Below are positions 43,001-55,000 of a stretch of 64,000 bases of DNA, one piece after another. Below the pieces are notes generated by a model. It was given only the letters and a program-made list of their open reading frames with translations, ran no database searches and was not told the DNA's origin. Location: NCBI RefSeq assembly GCF_027744825.2, contig NC_071334.1, positions 27,605,937 through 27,669,936 on the forward strand, given 5' to 3'. Origin of the DNA: Synchiropus splendidus. Taxonomy: Eukaryota > Chordata > Actinopteri > Syngnathiformes > Callionymidae. Each line of letters starts with the position of its first letter. Positions within the stretch are counted from its first letter, which is position 1. A program made the position numbers and the translations under genes.

Positions 43001-46000
43001 GAAAATATTATTTTAAAGCAGATTGCTACACACAGTAATGAATAGCAGTGCCCAGTGGAAACGTCTGCTTTAAAAAACACAATGCAAGGAATCTGAAATG
43101 ACGAAACAAAATTGTACTTCTCATTTAACAACAATAATGTTCCGTCACCAACTCACACACAATGAGTGGAACATTTCAATGACTGTTTTATGTGGTCATA
43201 ACATAATATGAACAATCAGATGATTCAAGTACAGGTTTCTATGTATTTCTTCTAATTAATATATCTCTCCCTGCTTTCATGTGAAATACATAATTAATTA
43301 TCACATTAAGATAACTCTTAAATAACAGATGGAAAATGACTGAGGAAGCAGGATTCAACCAATGTGCATCATCTGGGAAGTGACTGTAAGGTGTACACAT
43401 GTATCACATCATCAGAAGAGAGGGGGACTTACAGAAGACCCTGTGAATCAATACCACCATTTCGCCACGGTACTTCAATACAAAAACCATTGAGCACCTC
43501 AAGCATGCAACTAGATGGTACCAAACGCAGCTATTAGCCGGTCTCTTTAGCTGTCCCCTGAGAGCGATAGCCCTGGCCCCGTTAATAACAGTACATCATC
43601 TCAGAGACAACAGATAATAGAATGATGTGAGAAATGAGGACACACAGGATAAAGCGGAATAGGATATTGACAGAATTGAAATTCAGAATCAATAAAGCTA
43701 TATACAGTGAAAATAGACAATTAATGACTAAGCTGAGAGGACAAAGCACAACGTATATGATATTTTACATGGCCAATTCAATGGATTTATTGCAAAATAA
43801 TGCTAAAATATAGATAATGCAGACCATGAACTAACTTGATACGCTGGAGAACACTCTTCTTTGCTCTTGCTACTTGATGTGAAGTACGTCATAAAGGCAG
43901 CCTAACTTGTTTTATTTGGTCCCTTCAGCAAGGAAGCTTTCAGTTGCAGGCTGAGGGAGGCTTGTAATTACTGATTCACGACTGTAATCTTTCTTGCAGG
44001 CTCTCCTATCGAACAGGGCAGGACACAGCCAACTGTGACACATGCAGGAACAGCGCATGCATTATTTACAGGTGAGTGTTGTAAATTATAGATAAAGTTT
44101 CAGTAATTGTGTTAGTAATAGCAGTGTAATAACTGTACTGTAGTTGAAGTAGCAGCAGCTGTTGCAGCCATAATTACTAATGTTAACTGGTTTCAGAGGA
44201 GAAAAGTAAACTGACAAAAAGATGAAGCAGTAAGTGAAGGTATCGGGCAGATATATAAATGCAGGACACCTAAAATATATCTCCATCTTTGGTGGACATC
44301 TCTAAGCCCCCATCAGCATTTCACCACTCAACTGCCACTAGGAATCATTTCCATACCATGCGCTCAAAACTGATATGCTACTGGTCATAATCAGATCCTA
44401 AATGCTTTGGAGGGGTACATTTGCACATATTGTTTGAAGCATAAAAAGAGATGGGAATGCAGCCTTGAGAAGGACAAGAAGGATGGGCTTAGACAAAGTT
44501 GCATTGTAGAGAGAAGTAAATCTGCCTCCAATCTGCAGCTGTCCTCACGTGGTCCGTCTCTTCATAGTTCCGCTACCAATGGACTCCAGTCATTATGTTT
44601 CTTTATGGATTTTTCTGCAAATAGCATGGCGAAAACCATCATGTTCACCGCCATGATGTGTTATGTGTTATCCGACTGTTTTGATGTTTCCACTTCGTTT
44701 TAATACATTTGATCATGTGAGATTGCATGTTTAAAAAGAGATCATTTTTACTGATGGTGTCGCGGCTCACATTTAAGCCGTGGCGATGCATCTTGCTAGT
44801 TAATATGCTGCGGAAACACTGAGAAAGGAACAAGGGTTAGGAAGAATAGACAAACAAGGGTTAAAAGTAATACAAGTACAGTTAACACAAGGCTTAAAAC
44901 TTACTAATAAGAATGTACTAAAGACTCAAACTTTACTCCCACGAAAGTATAAGGCTTTATTCCCAACATTTTTCTGCTTTCATTCTCATTACCCGAGTAA
45001 CAGGGCTACATTGAAGTCATCATTTTGGTTTTGGTCGATGAGTCAAACATGACGAGAGAAACACTTCTATCTCGCAGCTGCAGATATGAATACAATATTA
45101 CATTTGAATGCCCACAAAGTCTAATCGAGAAGAATAAATGTAATTTCCATTTAATTTAATTTTCAAAAAGCAGCTATCGAGATATTGTGAGGAGAGGCTA
45201 ACGTTGGTCATCTTGAGGAAGGATTTATTCGTCGCTTCCTAACTAGTGCCTATGTGAAGATGTTTAGCTCTGTTGAGTTTTAATTCGAAATGTTTTAGCT
45301 TTATTAATGGTTGAACAGGACGAATATAAAAGTATCTGCTGTGGTCCTTTATTACTCCCACAGAGGAGAAATTATTATAACTGTCAAGGCTTCTCCCACC
45401 TCAAGTGAGAAGTCACAAAAACAAAGCCTTTGCTTCTGCATACCATCAATATGATGGAGACTAAGGAAGCGGTTCATTAAAAGCATGGCCATGACCTGAA
45501 TTCAGATTTCAGGATGCAAAAACAAGTGAGGAAAAAATACCTTTGATCTTGTGTTGGGATGCAAACATGCGTTAATAGTGCAGGTTATCCTAAATTGTAA
45601 AGCTCCAGTATGTATGACGATAAATCAGTCACCATACCAAATAGCTCAGAGAGGGAAACCATGCAGTACAATATTTCAACAAGAAGCAGTTTGACAGTCA
45701 GCTGTTCGAAGAGTTTGTGAATGTGGATTGTGGATTCATCAGTTAATTCAACACACTGCAGTAGGGGGCTTGAAATGAGTTTTTAATGTAATCCAATCCA
45801 GAATTTGATCAATGCTTTCTTCCAAGAATGAAAAGAAGGATGTAGTTTAATATCCATTTCCCTCTACTCGTAAGGCTATGACTCAAACTCATCCAGAACA
45901 TTATGACCACCTGTCTTAAGAGGTGAAGACTTCATCTATTGTCACAACCATTTTACAGCATGTTATCTACGGCAAACATTGTCTCCATTTTCGCTGCTCT

Positions 46001-49000
46001 GACCCTGTTGTTTGGTTTGTGAAAAGGCACAGTCAGATTAAAATGTAATCCCAACCCTTTACAAACTTTTGTCACAGTTAACACCCTTAAAATCCCTGGA
46101 GACACCCTCAATCTACTTCTGCTTTGTAAATGTTGGAGCTCTTATCCATCTGGATTTTATTTCAAAGCACAGACAAAGCACTATTGATTACAGCCCACTC
46201 TTTGTGCCTATCTCACCCAGAATACCTCTATTCACCTGTATGTTGAAGTCGACAAACACATTTCCAAGGTTTGGTTCAGAAACTGCTCTATCATGTTTGT
46301 CAACAGTTATTTACTGAACTCACTCACAGACAGTGAATCGCTGAACTAGGAACACATACTTGGTCCTATGCTCTGCCACGTAGTATCTACAGATGACATG
46401 TTCCACTCCTCTATGTTTTCAGTCCTAGAACTCTGGGATCAACACTGATCTGAGAATTCCTCACTGTGCAGCTTGCTTCTGTTTCTTAAAGCAGAATACA
46501 ACAAGTAAATAATTCAACACAAGCTTTCCAAATGAGAAGGGTGTCGGTGTTTTGAGCGTGTGTGGCACAAACATTTTGGAGTACTAAACCCCCAATAGAC
46601 GCGCTCTCCGTAGGAAACAAAGAAACAGAATAACTGAGAATATACGATGAAAAAAACAGGGGAGGCACAGCATAAATGGATACATGGCAAACAGGGTTGC
46701 CCTGTGGTTCCTGATAGATTCTAACGCTGTTACCAAGTCCTAAAAGAATTAATTACCAAACAGGCTAATCCCACAATAATAAACGATCAAGACGGAGTGC
46801 CTCGCTCTAAAGTTAGCATAACTGCTCATTTCTCTTCTGAGTGACTAAAAGAGAACTATGGTGCTGAAACACAGAGCACAACAGGAGAAAACCTTTTGAT
46901 TTGGGGTTCTTTAACTCCAGCTCCTGCTCACCTTCAAAGCTCACTCAGTTCTGCAGAACTCCATCTATTTCAGAAACCATCATGACACCTCAGACAGAAG
47001 TGGAAATACTCTTTTTAAGTGTTGCAGAAACAAACGGGGAAAAGGGTACTAACTGCAGAATATTCATTCATAGACGATAGCAATAGATTGCATAGCAAAA
47101 TATAAACTCCATTGGAGATTTCGGTGAGGACTGATGATGAGGGATAGCCAATGTTTTGGGTCATGCTTGACTACAAACAAATACATTAGAGTACTTCAAC
47201 AAGCAGTAAAGTTGTTCTCAGTGCTGGCAGCACATAATGGATTGGCAGGTCTAACAAACACAAGAAACAACTAAAGCTTCTCTTTGTGCGGATGGGTACC
47301 TTTGCCTAATTGTTTGTTTGCGCTTCCCGGACCTGTGCTTTCAGTTCATTTTTTCATTGAAAGAAATGCACAAAATTTGCGGTGAAGATCAACTTAACTG
47401 AGCGAATCCGGTGTGATGTTACACACTGACAATGGAACAATAGACTGATCATTCGTTCAATACATTTTTCTTTCAATACATCCCAGTCATAAGGCAGATG
47501 TAGTGTTGAATTCCAATGGCTTAGTTCAAATCTAAAAGTAATTAAAGTGTGTAGTGAGAAAGACAGACACAAAGTGATGAAAGGATTCATTACACGAGGA
47601 TGCTTTTTATGGATGGGCGATGGTTAGTACAAATTCTCAACAAGTTCAAAGTCCCTGTTAATGTTCTAAATAAACACAGTGATGAGTTTCGTGAGATACT
47701 GCAATGTAATGTTGAGTTTGTTTCTTTGATCTGCAAGATAGTTCAGTAAAGAGTTTCAAAATGTATATTCCATGGAGTAACCTAATGTAACTTCTTTGAG
47801 GGAGGTGCAGTTAATGGGGAGAACGACAAATTCTAAACCAGTCGAAGTCAAGATCAAGGAAAAGACGATATGCAAATTGACAACTCGTGAATGGCATTTT
47901 ACTTCGAACTCCCCGATGTTTCAGACATGATGCGCCTTGACGCAGAAACCCTGTAATCTCATTTCCCCGGTGAAGTTTTTATACCGGCTAATGTGCTGAT
48001 CAAAAGCAAGATGATTTTAAGTGGGTGTAATTAGCAAGCTTGATCGTCATGGTCGACCCGGGGACCTATTGTTCGCTGCACTCACATCTATCAGCATTAG
48101 ATTGTATGTCTTGAAATTAATGAAGAAACATGGGGCGAGCTTATCAAAACTCTGTAAACGGTTGTTGAGAGAGTGTGTGTTCAGCAAACGGCGGAAAAAC
48201 AATAAGGGAATGGGTATTTAAAGAGAGGCAGTGGCATCCATTGTGAGCGGTGATGAAAATCAATTAAGCGTTGCCTCAGGCAGAAGAGCTGATTACATTA
48301 TAACTTATGGAAATTACTGCGAAGGAGCCGAGACACACCATTCTGCTGACGGGAACATCTCTCTTTTCGTGCTAACTTGTAACCATAGCTACGAACGTGA
48401 CCCCTCAGCTAGGCAGACAAGCCGAGGGGACCGCGAGGACGGTCAGGAGGAGCAGGGAAAGATAAGGAAACAAAGGATGAGAAAGAGAAACTAGGAATAA
48501 TAAGATAGAGGACACTTCTGTTTAAAAGATGTTCACGAAAAAGGGTCAAAGGTGTGTCTTCAATGAGAAAACGCAAAATGAATAAAATGATCCAAATCTT
48601 TTTAGCTTCTGAAAAAACATATTTCAGGAGAAAGCAGGAGTTATCACGGTAGAGAGAGGAAAGCGTCGGTCAGTGTTAGTAACAGTTGTGTTAGAATTCA
48701 GAGCAACATCTAAGCCCCTCCATATGTACTTCAAATTGCATTTTGACTATTAGGAAATGGATGGTGAAGAGGGAAAAGAAACATTTGTCTGAATCAAGGT
48801 TTTCAACTTTAAACATAAATCTACCCCAAACTCAAATACAATAAGTGTTTACAAGTATACACGCACGTGGACCCAAAAAAAGAACAAATGCATAAAATAC
48901 AAAACGCCTTGGACCCAAAAGGATCCAAGAATTTTTGTTTCTCAATCAAAATCATGAGGCTCCTCAACACGGCTTTTTGTCTCATCCCATGCTTCATGCA

Positions 49001-52000
49001 GTGACATTTAAATTCAACATTTATTGATTTATTCCAGAAGAAGGCTGTATGGAACACCAACACAGAATCAAATCTGTGTCGATATAGCAAATGGTTGTGT
49101 GACACACTCACTTAGGCTTCATTTACCCACTGCTAAATATATAAGGAAGTCATTGACAGTCAACATGATGGTACTGTCGTTCATTTGGAGTAAAAATTTA
49201 TCTGTGAGGGGGAAACAAAAACAAATATGCGAGCACTGACTGGTGGCTAGAAGCACAATAAATACATGGTAAACTTACTGCAACTTCGGATGTCTCGGAT
49301 GTCAAAAAGGAACCAGAGTTAATTTTATTTATGCAGATTTCCAGTTAAACTGAAGAGAAAACCAAACACAACTAAAATTCTAACAAACGCAACATCAAGT
49401 GATTTACAGAGTGTAATGAAGCGGCTAAGATTTATTGCTAATAGCTGCAGTAATCTTGACCCAGCTTAAAGTCCTGAGACAAACAGATGCAAAGTGCTGA
49501 GTGTTTGCTTCAGCGCCCAACATTTACAGGAGTCACTGCCAGGCCCCTGAAACCCATCCTTTCTCTTTTGTCCAGATCAATTGCCCAGGAAGGGATGACT
49601 AGATGAGTTTGTTAGATTCCTCTGTGACCCTTCTTTCCTGGTGAACTTGTAGAGGCAGACTAGGCAAAATATTTTGCTATCACACTGAAAATTAATCCTC
49701 TTTTGCAAACAATAAGAAAACGTTACAATATTACAATGCAGACAGATACATGCATTACGAACACAAGTGCAGAAAAATGCTTCTTCTTTACTTCTTTACT
49801 TTGCTTCTGAAGTAATAGTTTGGAAGCACATCTCTGGAGTTTAATTCTTTTTGTTAGGCTGTTGTTTGTTTGGATCTTGTTTGGTTCACCGTTGTTTATA
49901 TTAGGCGACTACTAGGAATGCTCCGATGATTGGCCGATTTCAGCGTGATCTGTGAATGCGGATCACTACCTGTCACTGCTGATCACAACAACTGATCACG
50001 TGTGACAGCTGGCACAGTGATGAAGCCCCACTCACGCTCCTCACCACTCACTCGGCAGCAGCATCTCTGCCGTGAAGGTTCTTTCAATCTGTCATGTAAA
50101 GTTCGCATCCTACAGCACATGCACAGGAAAATGCTGTGCAGGGAAGCGTGTTAAAATTAAATATGCCATTTGAAGCACCAGCACACAGAGCACGGAGAGT
50201 TTTCTGGGCTCGTGAAAGTGAGATCGCTAGTTCCTCAGCCGCAGGCTGTGAGTGCAGCTTCGGCTTGGCAATACCCGCCGGTCTGAGCGTGACATTTTTG
50301 ACACTAAGCAAATTGCAGAAGAAATAATTAATTTCACCGACCTAGACGACCAGCCTTTCTCGGGTGTTGTTTATGCAGAGACAGAAACAACCAGAGCCGT
50401 CGCCATCATTGTGCACTAAGTCGAAAAGAGATGAAGTTGCAAGAGTAGCTATTTTATTCATTCCACTCCGACTCAATTAATTTTATTTTTCCTTGCATGC
50501 TATTTGTTGAACTTTTTAATAATAAATATGATCATAAATCATTTTACCAACTTCACAAACTTATTTTACATTTCATCTTCTTCATTAGCAAATTATGACT
50601 CAGACATGGCATTTATGGTAAACAACAATGAATTGAAGTGTGAGCACGGCGGTGACAGAGACTAGTGCAAGGATCAATTGGAAATGTGCCACAACAAAGA
50701 TGACTAATGTGGTTAGAGAAGGGCAGTGTGGTGGCACAGCATGCCCAAAATCAGATCATAATACCACTTGCAGTTCCAGAAGCAAAAAAGATTTTTTTTT
50801 TTTATTGAAACAAAAATGCTGTGGAACGTGAATTGGGCATTAAAAAAACAGGTGTTAATCAAAATAAAATATCCACTTGAATGAAATTGTAATGTTTCCT
50901 AAAGACACTGAAGGAATGAAAGACATATATGAAAAGTTATCTGTCGCTACAATAAGTATCATGAGACAAGCACGTCATACAAGTTGTTATTGTATGCTAG
51001 GGATTTGGCGGCCATATGAGTGAGTTGTTGGATTGAATGGTTGACAATTGAGACAGTAGGTGTATGACGTGCAACCGTGACGTGCTTCTGTCCCTATGCT
51101 TGTAGTAACAAAAAACAAGAATGTTACAACTCTGTGTTCGCTGTCTTCATGTTTACGTTACTCCATTCTACGGCTGAGTCAGTTCAGCATTCACTTCGCT
51201 ATATCTTTCCTCAGACACAAAGAATGTAATCCCGACTCCACATCAGTCTCTCATTTTTCCAAAGTCAATGTCACTTTCATTTCTTGCAGTGTGGAGCTGG
51301 ACTTCAAACTACAAGAGGACAAATTGCAGCCACTAATGAAGAGGCTTTGCCCAACAGATGACGCCCACTTTTCCACCTTGTCACACTCCCAGGAAGCCTT
51401 CACTTCAACCCCAAAACGCAAATCCAAAGCGGACTCGAAGAAGCATGCCCGCTGGAAACTTTGGTTTTTGTGAAACTTTATCACCCTTTTAAGCGATGAA
51501 GATGGATCTTACACTCATCAATATTGATTCTTCATTTTCTACTCTGGCGCTTTGGAGACAAAACAAAGGATACGTACGCCACTGGATACACAACACTTCA
51601 AGGATACCAAGGAGAGACAAAGCCTTCAAAATAACACAAGCTCAGATGAACAACTTTTCTCCAACCAGGGTAATATCTACACCCTGGGATTGAATTTTCC
51701 TTCGATCTATTTGCATATATTTTTATAACTATCATCTATATGATTCTGAACTCTCAACTCAGTGACTGTCCCATTTGTACTTAACACCTGGAACTTTCCA
51801 GACGGCCTCCAGGAGAGGCTGAGGATTCAACGACAACAGCATATCACTGTACCGCAAAGCACAACAAACGTTTCAAGATACTGCTGATCCAGATTAATTT
51901 GATACAGTATAGACGACAAACTCTTTACCAGGCCTAGCAGACGTTTGACAATTGCCAATTTGCATTCACTTGAAGAAAACCATATGAGAGGATTAAAATA

Positions 52001-55000
52001 AAACAAAATGACACATATCATTTTATCCATAAAATTATTATTTCAATGAAAACATGGGTACAATCAATCGTCAGAACATGCTTTAAAAAGATGAAATAAA
52101 TTAATAAACAATTATAAAACAAATTGTATTTCAGAACATTTCTTCAACTTTAAAAACAAAGCTGGACTGTATTTTTGTCAAGTGAATGCAATCCGTTTTG
52201 GATGGAACACACAACTGAAATTTGTATTTCATACGACTTAAAAGAACAAAAGGTTTTTGACAATAATCTGCTTACCATTCGTGGATAAAATGCCATGAAT
52301 CACCTGACTCTGGAATAAGGATTCAATAAATAATGGTTATTTTCCTAAATACATTTCCAAATTACACTTTCACGTAGTTTTTCTGGCTAACCATATAGTG
52401 AGAAGTAATAATACAATGTTTTGACGATTTATGGGGTCACGTATTAAACTATGGTGCAAACATCTTGATACCAGTTCAATCACTGTGACACACCATGACA
52501 GCCCAGTAGTGACATTATGGCACATTAAAAAAAATGAAACTATTTTTGCTACACAAAAACAGATGCACCTTTGTTCATTCAAATAACTAGTTTATTCTCA
52601 AACTATACATTTGCAGTTAATATAACTCATTTTGTTCAATTTTGCATTTGTGTTTATTTCAACATCATATTTGAACCACGCGGAGTGTTTACATTTTATA
52701 TAACGCCAACATATTTCACAGTATTAAAAGTTTCATAACACATGGTGTGGAGGACTGGTTTGGGAGACTGATGAATTAAGTGAGAAATAAAGAAAAAATA
52801 AATAAATAATAGCATAAAATTTCAAGTGAATGTGATTATAAGGACCTGCTTCTATTGAAATAATGTACAAACCACGAAAGAGTGGTTTGACTTTTTCAGA
52901 CTGATTTTTGGTTTTGTCAGTGGATGAACTGTAGCAACAAGACAGAAATGAAGGATTCTGTACCAAAAAAGTGCAATTGATTCATTATGTGCAATACTGT
53001 ATATTTTTTAAAACATTATAAACAGCTGAAGTTATTTAATATGCAAAATCTTCAAAAATAAACAAAAGCGCTATAAGAGCACTGAAAGTTGAAGTGAAAA
53101 TGAATGTTATCTGTGTAAAATGTTTTCACCTCCAGGCTAAGAAGAAAGGTATGCAAAATCATTTTATCAAAGAGTGTAACACATTTAATAATTTCCTTTT
53201 GTTGATTCATCGTTTGAGTTGGACACTACCGCTATAGCTTTAGGTATCTAGGTATTTAGGTATCAAACAAACAACTAGTGCCTTTAAATTGCAGTTAAGT
53301 GTCTAAGGGCGCCGTGTCTCGAGACAAAGCGCGTTGGGCTCAGAAGTCCGAGATGAGAACAAAAGCGAGTCGGGTTTTGGACGCGGACTTCATCCTGGCT
53401 GAAGAGCTGCACCGAGTCTCAGGAAACTCACATGAGCTTCTCACCTCAGGCGACTTAACAGCAGATGCCGGAAACTACGCGTACAGGGCGACTCTACACA
53501 AACATGATAGATGCCGGGCAGCAAAGGGTCTGATCTCTGTCTGGGCGCACAACAACGTTCAAACACCACTTCGCAAACTCTCAGAACACTGAGGTGTGCA
53601 GCCTCGGTTGCAGGAAATTGGAGCTGGTCCGGGACTCGCGACATGTGTAGATGATTGATAGCGCAAGTGTATTTGCCTTTATTAGGCTGATAAACATCTG
53701 ATTTTATTCACAGACAGATTTCCTTAAATGAATAATGCCGAGCTGTACAGTAACTGTTTTCACTGCTGTGATCTGGCAGCTGTCTGACAACGAGGAGGAA
53801 AGACGCTGATTTTTTCCAAGTTACTGAAGATCACCAGACTATTCATTGATCATTTTTGACATCTGGATCTTTACTTCAATGATTAAAATCTTCTACATCA
53901 TCAGTAATCTCTCTCACTGTGTTCAACGTGTGGTGAAAGCAGCGTGGATCAATCAAGTCGCTCCGTATTACGCTGCTTATTTCTACTATTTTTAGTATTA
54001 TTTAGTATTCTACTAAACATGACAACACTCTTTCATGTTTAATTTTGGATGTCAAACACCACATTCTGCTACAGCCATGACGGAGGTCCGTCATCAGTTA
54101 ATATCTGAAGTGAGGACGACTCGTAGTGCTAAGAAGTGACATAGAAATAAGGTGGTCAAGCCGATGGTGGTAAATAGGTTGTTGCGCGGCTCATGACGAC
54201 ATCCTTGAGACGTACTTTGTTGTTGGTCACAAACCAGCTATTTTGCGCAGAGCACCGCCAGCTGGTAATGAGCATTGATGGTGTCGAACAGCGGTGTCCA
54301 AACTTTTCCTGGCTATCATAGCAATATAGTGCTGTCACAACCTTTTTAGATTGTGTTCTATTGCAGTGTTTCTGCGGCCAAATCTCATGTCATGCTTTTC
54401 CATGCTTTTTCATTTCATTTTTAAACCAATTTCTGCCCATGTTCAACTTAGTATGTTTTAGCCTCTATGGTTGTAACGTTGACAGGTTCGATAATAATTT
54501 CCTGACTACAAGCAACTAATACTTCTGGTGGTCTGAACCCTGCAGCTTAAATGACAAGGCTATTATATTAATTCTTATAAGCAAACACGTTTTGTCACAT
54601 CAGACCTATGAAATCACAGGCATTTTATTGACATCAAAGTGCAATTTTCTCCCATATGTCCAAAGCTCAGCTTTGTTTTTCTTCTCAAATTTAGTGGGTG
54701 TGGCTTACTGGATGTTATGGTTCACTCCATAGTCCAAATCAATATCACGATAAAATGGCCCATTTACCTCTCTAACGATAAATGTAAGATAAATCCCCAA
54801 ATCAGTGTTGTCTATTGGGAGGCCATAAGTGCCATAACTAGGTGCAACATAAAACGTTTGGAGTTATTGCATGAATTGCAATGTGTACAAACAACTTTCT
54901 ACAAGTTTGGGGGCCTACTCACAGATGCAGCATGCACAAGAAAACCGATTCTATTCATGGTGTTATAACAGGATGTACCACCTCAGAGGCGGAAAGAGCA

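Larger units (their letters stand above)
44072..51289. other. INSYN2A intron between coding exons 2 and 3
   Basis: Holds a MITE (44563), a regulatory-looking stretch (47860-48320), a truncated hAT copy with transposase remnant (49913) and a hairpin-forming repeat (50968-51086). No exon is supported. Confidence 0.6.

Noticed and set aside
45890..45960. Possible transposon end (acattatgaccacctgtc)
   Set aside because: Resembles a known fish repeat phrase, but only about 20 bases match and no partner end was found.
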